NCBI RefSeq assembly: GCF_000208745.1
Contig: NC_030855.1
Location: 25,487,549-25,551,548, forward strand
DNA from: Theobroma cacao
Lineage: Eukaryota; Streptophyta; Magnoliopsida; Malvales; Malvaceae
DNA length: 64,000 nucleotides
Direction of reading: 5' to 3'
Part shown: positions 50,174 to 60,905 of the stretch, one piece after another
How the letters are laid out: every line of letters starts with the position of its first letter
How positions within the stretch are numbered: the first letter of the stretch is position 1
Program-made: the position numbers and the translations under genes
Notes under the pieces: model-generated
The model's input: only the letters and a program-made list of their open reading frames with translations
What the model was told of the DNA's origin: nothing
The model's database searches: none

Positions 50174-51033
50174 ATGACGACAGAGGTTGCACTTGAATCT
50201 TTGTTTTCTTCAATCGAAGACGAGCTCTTTATCGAGTACCATACTCAGTCAACGACCACAGAGGTTCCAGTACTTGATGGCGAGCCGGACCTGGACTACT
50301 ATTATGATGAATCAATGATGACAATGGTTCCGTGGGGTTGTCGGTTTGTTCCGACGGATGAGGACCTGATTCTCCACTACCTCTCCAACAAGGCAAAAGG
50401 AGAGGCGTTACCTTGTCAAGGTATCACCGACTGTGAAATCTATGGTGATGAAGACAAGGAGCCATGGAAGATTTTCGGTCGGACCTCAGCCGAAAAGTTC
50501 TACGTGTTCATCAAGCTGAAGAAGAAGGGTAAGGGAAAAAGGATAGAACGAAGAGCTGGTCGTGGGACATGGAAAGGTCAGAGAACCGATCCTGTAATAG
50601 ATTCTGAGCATAACCCTATAGGTTTCAAGAAACTGTTCGTCTTTGAAATTAAAGATGAGGATTCCAACAATGTCAAGCGATGTCATGGACATTGGTTGAT
50701 GTATGAGTACTCACTTCCTACCGAAGTAAGTTTCCTTTTTTTACCACGTTGTTCCTACTTGTATAAAATCTGATATATTTAGAAGGTATATGATCAATCT
50801 GATATTTGGGGTTTTGTACATTTTTCACTGCTTTTACAGATTGAATTTTGTGATAGCTTTGTGTCTTGTTTGCCTATGATTTGCTACTATTTTACATTGA
50901 TATGTGATTTTATTATTATTATGAGAACATTTATGCAAGTTGGACAGCACTAATTATTTAAAATTTTTTCTTGTAGAGTGATTATGTACCGTGTGCCATA
51001 CGCAACAAACATGCAACAACAAAACCGGCGTAG
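50174..51033 (+). CDS. Short NAC-domain protein
   Basis: Exons are 50174-50725 and 50977-51033, phase 0, giving 202 residues. A 47-residue acidic N-terminal extension precedes a divergent NAC domain: subdomain A (PWGCRFVPTDEDLILHYLSN), then ITDCEIYGDEDKEPWKIF, the GRGTWKGQRTDPVI block, GFKKLFVFEI and HWLMYEYSL. NAC proteins are plant transcription factors. Here the protein ends straight after the domain (DYVPCAIRNK, then eight residues), so there is no activation region or membrane anchor. The related relic at 53190-53485 continues the frame past this point as GIEAALIL. The same sequence follows here ('gtagaggcagcattg') but out of frame after a roughly 14-base difference, suggesting that the present end is a secondary truncation. 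The frame extends upstream without an ATG, so I start at 50174. Confidence 0.78.
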
Positions 51034-52066
51034 AGGCAGCATTGGTACCTGAAACAAGAGTTTGTTGTTAAAGTTACTTGCAGCAAAGGAGGGGACAAGT
51101 TGGTGTCAGTACTGAAGGGGTATTTGATGAACTGGGTCTTAATGTTGTTCAAGCAAGAGCAACCATTTCTTTTATATAGAAGCCATTGTAGTAGCTTGAG
51201 ACCAGACCAGTCAGGAGCTGGATAATTTTAAAAGCTTCAAGCTAAATTTTTAAATGATAATTTTTTATTAAAATTAAAAAATAAAGTTCTTTTTTTGGAG
51301 TTAAGGAAGAGCAAATGAGGAAAAAAAATTCATAAATGAATATTATAAATTGAAAAAACTAATTAATTTTATATATAAAAAATAATTATTGGATACTATT
51401 AAATACATATTATCTTCAATTTTGTGAGAATTGTAAAGTAATAAAAAATTAAAAGTTATTAGATAAAAAATAAAAAAATATATCATTTTCGTAATTATTT
51501 TGATTTTTATATATTTTTAAATGAAAGCCTTTTTTATTCAGCCTGTCACTAGAATTGACTGGTAATTAATTAGTGGGCTGAATCTCAGTCAATGACCCTT
51601 TGAATTACTTGGGCCAAATTCTGACCCTTTAAATTCATCTGATATGATGAGCCCATCATTTACAATGAAAAATTCCAAATATTTATAAAAAGAAGTATAT
51701 TATAAAATTCACAAATTATAATATTAATTGTACAATTATAACATAAATATAGACAAGCTTATCTAGTGCCATCGACCCTTGGTTGCGCCTTCGGTTGCTA
51801 TGATAAAGACTATGGTTCCTTTCGCAGTGAAGGGTTTTTGTGAAGGTCAATTAAAAATACTGTTTATAGAATTAAAAATATAATAATTTAATGTTAATGA
51901 AAAATTAAGAATTTATATTTTAATAAAATAAATAAAATGATTTTAAAAGTTGTTGCAGTACTTCCAAAGAAACATTACCCATTTCGGCTTTTTGCTTATC
52001 TTTCATCTCTTCTCCCTCCCTTCTCTGACGTATTTGCTTTGTTGGAATTGGAAAAAAGAGTCTCAC
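51034..52066. other. Spacer, NAC to mTERF
   Basis: The first 200 bases are former NAC coding or 3' untranslated sequence. Positions 51240-51540 are very AT-rich. The frame that enters the mTERF gene is open from about 51950 but has no ATG before 52067. No other gene is seen. Confidence 0.45.
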
Positions 52067-53191
52067 ATGTTCTCCAAGGCTCATCTATTAGTCAAACTCC
52101 GGTGTATTGTCTCTGCCTCGAAACATCAGTTGTCAACAGTCACTGCTGTTCGAATTACCGCCACCTATTCGACGATATGCCAAAACCAAGCTGAAAACCA
52201 TACGGAAGCAGCTGTAGAGCCTCCGAGGGACTCTGCGGAACTTTTCAGGAAATGGGGTTGCAGCGAAAATGATTTAGGGCAGATCTTTTCTCGCCAGCCT
52301 GCTTTGCGCCATGCTCAAGTTGCTCCCCTTTTATCCAAACTCAAGTTGCTCAGTGACTTGGGACTCACCGCTTCCGACATTGTTACGATGATCAATTGTC
52401 GCCCTCGTTTCTTTTGTTCTCGTATCAATCATTGCTTCGACGAGCGGCTTGATTTTTTCCTGACGCTTTTCGGGTCACGAGAAGTGCTGCGTAAAGCCCT
52501 TGTTAGGAACCCTTCGCTTCTTACATATGACTTCCACGGCACGATCAAACCAGTCATTGCGTTGTATGAAGAAATGGGCATTGCCGGAAATGATTTGATT
52601 GCCATGCTCATCTCGCGGCCCACGTTGATTCCTAGGACTTCGTTTAATGACGAGAAGATGGAATATATAAAGAAAACAGGGGTTTCAAAAGGTTCCAAAA
52701 TGTATAAATATGTGGTTGCTCTCATTGGCATCTCGCGGATTGAGACTATACAGGAAAAAGTGACGAACTTGGAGAAGTTTGGGTGTTCAGAGGACGAGGT
52801 ATGGAGTCTTTTGGGACGGTCTCCCCTTATTTTGACGCTATCAGTTGATAAGGTTCAAAGGAACATGACTTTTGTTGTGGGCACCATGAAGCTCTCTCCA
52901 AAACTGGTGCTTCAGTACCCATTTTTGTTGTTCTGCAACCTGGAAGCTGTATTGAAGCCACGGGTATTATTGGCTGGGAAGCTAAAGGACATGGAGCTTC
53001 ACCCACAGATTAAGGGAGCAATGATGTTGAGGGCACTTAGGATGAAAGAAAGTCGATTCTTGACTGCGTTTGTTACATGTCATCCAGAAAATGTGGCCAC
53101 TGAATTGCTAGAGTTTTATAAACATGCTAAATGTGTCAAACGATTGGCGGAAGCCTCAAAGATGAAAGTGCGTAAAGGATTTCCCTTTTGA
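52067..53191 (+). CDS. mTERF-family organellar protein
   Basis: An intronless gene of 374 residues. The N-terminus (MFSKAHLLVKLRCIVSASKH) is basic, serine-rich and free of acids, which suggests mitochondrial targeting. About seven mTERF helical repeats follow, recognisable by spaced proline/leucine signatures: FRKWGCSENDLGQIFSRQP, LLSDLGLTASDIVTMINCRP, LRKALVRNPSLLTY, MGIAGNDLIAMLISRPTLI, FGCSEDEVWSLLGRSPLIL and MKLSPKLVLQYPFLL. mTERF proteins bind organellar nucleic acid and act in transcription termination, splicing or ribosome assembly; the specific target is unknown. The stop codon lies at the very edge of a NAC-gene relic, so the 3' untranslated region is made of that relic. Confidence 0.88.
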   Translation: MFSKAHLLVKLRCIVSASKHQLSTVTAVRITATYSTICQNQAENHTEAAVEPPRDSAELFRKWGCSENDLGQIFSRQPALRHAQVAPLLSKLKLLSDLGLTASDIVTMINCRPRFFCSRINHCFDERLDFFLTLFGSREVLRKALVRNPSLLTYDFHGTIKPVIALYEEMGIAGNDLIAMLISRPTLIPRTSFNDEKMEYIKKTGVSKGSKMYKYVVALIGISRIETIQEKVTNLEKFGCSEDEVWSLLGRSPLILTLSVDKVQRNMTFVVGTMKLSPKLVLQYPFLLFCNLEAVLKPRVLLAGKLKDMELHPQIKGAMMLRALRMKESRFLTAFVTCHPENVATELLEFYKHAKCVKRLAEASKMKVRKGFPF

Positions 53192-53485
53192 TCCATGGAT
53201 GGTGACAGAGGCTTCATTTGAATTTTGCTTTCTTTGAAGATGAGCTCTTTATCAACTACAATGTCTTCGATGATCACTAAACGAGCACAGAGGTTACACT
53301 TGATCAGTTTTTTCGAATCGAGATCCGATTTGATGAGGAGCTGGAGATTGATTATGTACTCTGTGAGATTCGCAACAGAACTGGCATAGAGGCAGCATTG
53401 ATACTTGGTCGAGCACTTACAGCGGGCCCGTATGCTGGTAACAACTGCAATATGGGACTGTATCTGATGCATTAATGTTATGCTG
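53190..53485 (+). pseudogene. NAC-gene relic (N- and C-terminal pieces joined)
   Basis: The start aligns with the beginning of the intact NAC gene: 'gatccatggatggtgacagagg' here against 'gatccatcaatgacgacagagg', then 'gatgagctctttatcaacta' against 'gacgagctctttatcgagta'. The end aligns with its second exon: 'gattatgtactctgtgagat' against 'gattatgtaccgtgtgccat', and 'agaggcagcattg' in both. The whole central NAC domain and the intron are missing, and stops interrupt the first part. It lies 3 kb from the intact gene in the same orientation, with the mTERF gene between. This points to an old tandem duplicate that suffered an internal deletion. Confidence 0.72.
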
Positions 53486-54208
53486 CTTTTATAGACTCCG
53501 CAACTTGTCTGAGATTTTTTCAGGCAATTCCTTAGGTTGGGATATGCTGCTTTTATAGACTTCATAGCTTTTCTATGTAACTTCCTTATTGGAGGCAATG
53601 CCTCCTTATGTACTGATCCATATTAATCAGAAACCTTCACAGGTAATTAATAAAATTCACATATGAATTAATACCTTTTGAATTAATATCGATTCATCCG
53701 TGAGTGATCAGACAGTCGAACAATGGTAAATAATGATATTCTATTTATATTATTAATTGTATGTATTTATGTGTACATATATACACATCCATATCATTTG
53801 TTCAACAGAAGCATCACCATAAAAAATTCTTTATGTTTAGACAAAACCTCCATAGATCAACATCAAATATGTAATTCTTTGGCTTTAAAAACTAAGAAAT
53901 TCCTTTAATTGCACTACTGCAAATTCATTAGTCAACATATCAGAAGAAATCTCAAACAAATAACCTGCACAATATTTACTCCATCATCCTCTAAAAGGCC
54001 TAATATTGGAGTTCTTTCCATTGATAGCCACAAAATTCACAACTTGTTCTCTTCACAGAGTCTCAAAAGACCAACTCGTCCCTTTGGGTACCTCTTCTTC
54101 CGCTATTTTGTTCATTTAATTTACAGTGCCACCCTCTTCACTTCATGATGTTGCTCAGAGTCTAATATACAGTATAGTGCCAACACCAACTCGTACTTTG
54201 TACCTAAT
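53486..54208. other. Spacer, NAC relic to OSCA gene
   Basis: AT-rich. Small open frames (53723-53908, 53909-54148) have no recognisable domain. The end is probably the 3' untranslated region of the minus-strand OSCA gene. Confidence 0.45.
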
Positions 54209-57200
54209 TTAGGGCTCTGAATGTTCAGGAACAGCCTCCGGCAACGATGGTGAGGATGCACCACTAATTCTGCTAGGCACTGGTGTGTTCCTTCGAGATT
54301 GGCGTTTTGTGGGGACCAACACACTCTCATTTTCTGACTTAAACATAAAGTCGTCGCCGTCATCATCATCTTCCTCTTTGAAAACTGGATGGACATATGC
54401 ATTGTGAAGATAAGGTTTCAAATTGAGGTTTGGTTCCCTTGCACGTTCCAAAGTGTCTTTCATCATTGCTTCCTGAAACACATAACAAAAAAACATAATG
54501 ACAATGATAACAAGGAAAGCAAAGATCAAGCAAAACATCATTATACATAATGTACATAGATTATGATATGGCAGTCATTCACCATATTCATTAGAAAATG
54601 ACTGAGATAAGAATAGCAGATTGAGAAAGCTTGTTACAAATTGAATCGTTTAAAACATATATAGCCCAGCAAAACAACAAACCTGTAGAGGATATCTAAC
54701 AAAAGCAGGTTCATATCGGGCTTTGCAGAATCTGTAGAACCAAATGGTGAGGACAGCAAGAGCAATGAGAAATGGTGTTGACTGAGCAGCTTGCATTGTA
54801 CTTAACAATCCTATGAGAGCGATTTGCGAGATAAGCAATGCAATTATAATGCGTCCATGGACATCAGGCCAGAATGCTGCAGCACTCTCATACTCTTGAT
54901 TGTAGACATTAATGATCTACATTTTCAAGGGGAAAAAAAAATCAGACAGAAGCAAAGATTCATTTACCACTGTAAGGAATATTCCATATCTAAGTTCTTT
55001 ACCTGATGACGGAAGACAACATAAGCTAGCCCAAAGAAAACTATAATGAAAGGAAGCAGAACAGGTGTGATAGTAGCATAAACCATGCCAAGTAGAAAAT
55101 ACAGTTGTATACGAGGTTCCCCGGTGTTGAAGCCCAAACTTCCCGGATCCATTGCCTCCTCCCTATCCTTTTCCGTTTTCACCAACAAAAAATTCTTCAA
55201 GTGATAAATTATAAGTGGTTTCAGCATCAAAATCTCTGCTGCTATTCCAGCCCATCCATCGACCATGATGTAAGTAATGAAAAAAGTTGCTCTCATTGGT
55301 ACAGCTACACCAATTGTCTTAGGAATTCTGCAAAGAAGATAAAAAGATGAAAAAAAACTGTCTATGTTGTAATGAAGCAAATTTCGACACCAAAAACAGA
55401 ACAGAACAGTAAATGCAACCCAGACTGATGCAGCTAAATATATACAACTCCATCACAAATTATATACATTCCAACTTTTGAAAGGTATGGTACAAAAAAT
55501 TGTAAACTTAGAAGTTCATCCAAGATTCAGGTCCATAAAGGAATTTCCTAATGATTCCATAAGAAATATCTTCACCCAGTGCAAATTAAATTCTTAAAAA
55601 TCTAGCATATGGTTTCTGCTAAGTCACCTGCCAGAAATCTAGAAATCTGCAATTTAGAAACCCATTCTATGCATAAAATTGTAATTACCCAATTAAACTG
55701 TAACTGAGATACTCTGTCTGACTGCTAGATGGTTTCCTTGTAAATGTATCCACTTTGATGGAGAAACCAAACTTAATACCATTAGAACCAGTCAACTGAG
55801 AATCTATACCAAAAGCACTATCATCTGACACTAAGCACGCGAGGATGCATAAAACGCAATTGCATCACTTGAAGCAGATATACAAAGATGAAAATGGAAT
55901 ACATACTCATTTGCTGATTGCTTAATAAATGTGTTTAGCTGTTCCAGTGCACTGCCAGCAATTACGCTGCCGAGGAATACATTCACTAAATTGAAAAGAT
56001 AGTATCTAGTTGCTGATCTCCTCTCTAAAGATGATATTGATGTAAATCCTTCAAACTTGGACATAATCATCAATATAGTTGGCAGAAAAATGAGAAAGAG
56101 CTTCAATACGATACCAGGCAGAAAACCTTGGATTACCGATTTTATAAATTTTCTGCAAAGACAAAAGGGAAAATCAATGGTTATAGTAATGCAATCTAAA
56201 TAATGACTCAAGACTTGAAACTAAAAAGGAACTCACATTTCAATTAGGGGCTTTAGGAATGGTGCTGCTTTCTCAAGGCCCTCAATGCTGGCCAGAGCTT
56301 GTACAGATGCAATTGGGATCATGAAAAAGAAAGTCAGGAAAAAGAATGCTACAGCCATGATCAGCCTCCTAACTGCTAGTGAGACGTATGGAATTGCCAG
56401 GTTTTGCCAATATACATCACGTGGCTCAGATGCCCACTCTGTTAACCACAAAGTTGGATTCCTGGATTGTTGGGTTTGAGCACAAACAGCTGCACCCCAC
56501 CGAGATTTAAAGGAAACAAATGCTGCTGGCATTATGCATTTAGGATCTTTCTTAACCCTCTCTCTCTCTTCAGCTATCTGAATATGAAAATGAGCAATGC
56601 ACATCATCACCCTTTGAAATACAAACGTGGAGGAAGACAAAATGCAATAACGCAAAGCAACTCATTTTCAATAGAAGATCATCTGATACAACAAAGACAG
56701 ATATTGCTTCTTGGGGTAGCAGCTGTTTCTAATTTTGAAAGCTTAGGCTCAATAAACTAAGCCAATCTAGAAAATAACTGAGGCTTGGATGCAGCACATA
56801 AGAACAGGCTTAAATCTTATGAACAAGTAATAGCAAACAATCTCAAAAGAATGTGCAAGTTGAAAAAGAAATACTTACTTCCTTGGATAACTTCTCAATT
56901 TCAGATATGTGATGATCAATTGCATCAACTTTTTCACCCCGGAGCCCAAGAAAACCAGTCTGGTAGAGAGAATAAGCTTATCAAGAAATAGAAAATTTAA
57001 AGCAAAGCTGAACATCAGAAAGAGGCCAGCTCTTAAAGCAATGAAAGACTGCAGTAAGTTACCTTCATAAAAGGCCTTTTTGCACTATTTCTGGAATACT
57101 TCAGTTGGTAATAGTCAAGCCAATTCTGCTTACTTTTCCTCTTCTTCACCAATTTAGCAAGTTTGTTTGCATTGCATACCGCCTGCATATATTTTCAAGG

Positions 57201-59091
57201 AGAACTATATCGTAAATGAATTCCATAAAAGGCCTTCCTCATAAATCATAAAATGAGTTCTATAATAGACATCTTTGGATGGGAAGTATGTGCAGTAGAA
57301 TATTGACAAACTAGAAGAAGATACTATCATTATTATTATAATAAATGCAAAAGGAACACACCTGTTGTGTAAGATAGGTATCTGGGTGATTGACCAGGAA
57401 AAAATGCTCCACAGACTCACTGACAGATTCATCTGGATCTGGTGGTACATTCCTAACAAGTACCTACAACAATCAAACTCCATTCAGAAGCATTTTAAAT
57501 AAAAAACCTCAATCCAATAATATTGCTCAAAGTAGAAGCACTAGCCCCTCAGAGATTTGTAATTTAATTAACTTTCAGCAGAAGAATACATTTATCTTCG
57601 TTTAACTGCAGTAATTCAACTAAACCACAATTGGAAACCAGAATACCTATCAAATGATATCATTAACCCTCAAGATCAGTATAATCATTAGCGAAATTCA
57701 CCTTCCAAAAATGTGTCTATGCTCGAATAAAACAAAGTAATATAAAGGAAATCCCTGACTTCTTCAAAGTATATGGCAAATTGCAAATTCTACATAGATA
57801 AACAACATTTTAAGGCCTAAAAAATCCAATAAATGATAAGTTGTTCCCACTTCTCTCAAGAACTTCACTTATGTCAACAAGATTCAAGTCAATGCTAACA
57901 AACTTAAAATGTTAAACAAAGAATTTCCAGAACGAAAAGCCAATCAACAAGAAATCATATCTCCTCGAATTTACGATAAAGAACAAATATTACATGGAAA
58001 ATAATACATAATAATAAAAGTATATATTTAAAATTCATTTTAATAATAATGAAAAGAATGATCTTACAGTAAATTGGTCTGGCCGGCGTTTTTCTGATGC
58101 AAGAAATTGCAACCGCATAGCAGCAACTGTCTCATACTCCTTTAGCAACACATAGAATGTCCAGAAGGTAAAGGCATAAGCCACTACAATATGAGTCCAA
58201 AGCCTACAACACAGGATTAAATATTATTCCACTGTAATATTCAGTTATTTAGAAAAGAAAGAAAAAAGGGAAAAAAATGTTATAACACTAGAATGAGTTC
58301 ATCTGAATTACAGGTTAAGATAAAAGAAGTTGGCAATGACAGAAGATCTCCTACCTATCTGATCCAAGTCGAATGTTTGAAATCGAGAGCTTATCAATGT
58401 CACTTGAAGTTACATTCTTCAGCTGCAATTCCAATGTTTTATTCGTGTAATTAACTGGCACTAAGACTGCCCATGCAAGGAACGCGATAGGGACAAAAAT
58501 CTTTAGCCTGCAGGCAAAATAACAAGAGAGCAATCAGAACAAGACAACAGAATAAGATGAAAAATGATAAGGTGGTTCCATGTCTTCACAGCATAGAAAC
58601 AAGTTTGACCAGCAAAGAAACACCACAAAGGTGAATAATTTGCCTAACATTAGCTAACGCATTTCATCAAAATTCCCATCATCTTAACCAAAAAAAGATG
58701 AAAAATTTCAGCAACGAAGCGACAAAGTAAAGCAAAACATGAAGAATTAAGATAACAGAGACGGCCTTGCAGCATACCCTATCAAGTAAATGCGCAAATA
58801 AACAGCCGAATCCAATCCAGCGTGTTCAATAAGCTCGGGTTCTGGCATTTTGAGTGCCTCAGGCATCCAATGCAAGAACCTCAAGTAGGAACGGAAATCC
58901 AAGTTGACAAATTTCCTCACAAATGCTCCAGACCTCGAAGGACTGCTTCTTAAACCCTTGAGATACCATTTCGGGAAATAAACCCTGTCGTTGAAAGGTT
59001 GAAGCCTCAAGATGGCAAACGCTAGAAAGAATACAACCGCACTTAGCAGATTAATGCCTGCTGCAACCCCTATATCTCCTAAAGTTGCCAT
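54209..59091 (-). CDS. OSCA1/CSC1-type hyperosmolality-gated calcium channel
   Basis: A plasma-membrane, mechanosensitive, calcium-permeable cation channel of the OSCA/TMEM63 family (DUF221). Eleven exons, 5' to 3': 59091-58778, 58507-58355, 58203-58068, 57463-57362, 57182-57063, 56959-56879, 56577-56237, 56152-55907, 55327-55003, 54916-54683 and 54472-54209, giving 771 residues with all phases agreeing. It has an N-terminal helix (GVAAGINLLSAVVFFLAFAI) and two more before a cytosolic domain with RNVPPDPDESVSESVEHFF. A bundle of helices follows (LIMAVAFFFLTFFFMIPIAS, FITYIMVDGWAGIAAEIL, LLGMVYATITPVLLPFIIVF), and a hydrophilic tail ends in acidic EEDDDDGDD and basic RQSRR. The length equals that of Arabidopsis OSCA1.1/OSCA1.3 as I recall them. 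A G-box/ABRE (ccacgtggg) about 0.8 kb upstream may give osmotic or ABA response. An acceptor (tatgcag|ggg) just before the ATG suggests a leader intron. Confidence 0.95.
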
Positions 59092-59740
59092 CTATACAAA
59101 ATCTCCCCTGCATAAACAAGGTAATTCCAAATCAGGAAATCTACCAAAATCAAACAGTTAAACAGGAAAAAATCACTACTTTTCCGTATAAGAATAAAAA
59201 GAAAGTACATTTCACTAGTCAAAACAACTACTTTCCAAACAAAAAAGGAACTCAGTAACATATAACTATATGGAAAATAAATCCAATCCCAATCACCACA
59301 AATCATCAAAAAGGAGCAAACATTCAAGCAGGAATAAAAATCCTCACTTGCTCCTATTTTTCGATGTCTTCGAAGGAAAGAAGGAACAATCTTTGGGCTC
59401 TCTAAAAAGCAAAAGAAAGTTTCTTTCTTGGTTTTTGCAGATCAGAAGTTGAATTAGGAAGTGTTCGGATCGCTTCAGAACTCAATCAAAGCAAGAACAT
59501 TCCTCCGCTACTTGGCCAGGGAAAGTGAAACGCACGAAACCCAGAAACCAAAAAGAAATCCTTTCTTTCTCCTCGATAAGATAAGCAGATAAGAAGCCAA
59601 AGCAAAACTAAAGCCAGAAACAGGTATCGTGTAGAAGCCAAACCAACAAAAAGTAGAATATCTTACAATAATTCGAGGAATTCTTTTTCTTTCTTTCAAA
59701 GATTTGTTCTGATCAAAAAGAGGACCCGGAAATGGTTACT
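59092..59740 (-). other. Probable leader exon/intron of the OSCA gene
   Basis: The minus strand has 'tttatgcag|gggagatttt' 10-25 bases upstream of the OSCA ATG, a good splice acceptor. CT/GA-rich sequence at 59500-59700 is the likely transcribed first leader exon. No coding region is supported here. Confidence 0.4.
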
Positions 59741-59888
59741 ACACTGTTCGTTTTGTTCGGTTTGGTTTGATGTTACGTTGTCCGTTGGGTCACTTTCTTT
59801 TATTGTCTGTATCCAAATCGACGGGTTTGATTTTATTTTTATTTATTTTTAATTAATAGGAAATGGTAGCCTTAAATGTCGGCAAGCT

Positions 59889-59898
59889 GCCACGTGGG
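59889..59898. promoter_or_regulatory. G-box/ABRE in OSCA promoter
   Basis: The palindromic CACGTG core sits in gccacgtggg, the strongest form of an ABA-response element. It lies about 0.8 kb upstream of the OSCA start codon, and a GC-richer promoter-like stretch continues to about 60110. Binding is inferred from the motif only. Confidence 0.4.
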
Positions 59899-60254
59899 TC
59901 TCCCAACGGCTACTTTGTGTAAGAACAGGGAGATTTTGGTTTTGACTCGCGGTGGAGGGGCGTGGAAGTCACGGATGAGCGAGATTTGAAGAGAATCCGA
60001 ACGAATGGCGAAAGCGATTGATGTGGATTGGCTGTCGGCGAGTGTCGGATTGGGATTTTGGGTGATGTGGCCGCGTGGATATAGCGTAAGGTGCGTGGGT
60101 ACTGTAAGAAGAGGACACATCAAGGATTTAGATTGATGAGATTTTTTTTTTATGTAAATAAAAAAAATAAAATAAAATCGAGATAAATCTCTTGTCATGT
60201 GGGTCACCGTCACAGTCGTATTGAGAGTTTGACACGTAGATTCTAAAGTAACCA

Positions 60255-60654
60255 TTTATCCTACACTGAATTATCCTCAAACAAAAATTTCTATATTAAA
60301 TTATTACAACTCAAAATCTAAAATATAATTTGATATAAAATAATTAACACATTTATTAAATAAATCAAATTAAATTTTATATAACATCATAAATTCTTTT
60401 AAATACATTTAATTTGTATAAATAGATATCATAAACAAAATAAACAAATCATATTATATAAATTGATATAATAATATATGAATTAAAACACAAAAATATC
60501 ATGCTTATAAAGGTACAAAATACGATAATTTTAACTTAAATTTGGTTAACATTGCATTAACAGTTCAATGCTTAACATTGTTGCTGTGTTCTTGGTTACC
60601 CCTCTTAAACTTTAAGATTAGCTGGCAATAAAACATGTTTAGTTGAACATTGGG
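60255..60654. other. AT-rich spacer
   Basis: Low-complexity AT-rich DNA with no feature I can name. Confidence 0.5.
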
Positions 60655-60905
60655 AATTTCCTGAAGCCGGCGGTGGGCAGGATGCCGAATGCAGGCCAAC
60701 GCCGCCAATGAAAATGACTGTATGCATTAACGGCCAAGAACGGGATTTTGTCAAACTTATCCAATAGAGGAACGGGGTTGGTGCTTGGGCACAGAAAAGG
60801 TGTGTGTTGTTGCGGTGGATGCCGCGTTAAACCCGTGGCTAAAGCTTAGAACTCTTGAACGGGAGGCCACGCTGAATACCGTATGGCCGCACATTCAGAA
60901 ATGAA
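60655..60905. other. Isolated GC-rich patch, function unknown
   Basis: About 250 bases of much higher GC content ('ccggcggtgggcaggatgcc', 'ggatgccgcgttaaacccg', 'gggaggccacgctgaatacc') lie in otherwise AT-rich DNA. Both strands hold short open frames but no recognisable protein. It could be a decayed exon, captured sequence or a distant promoter. Confidence 0.4.
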
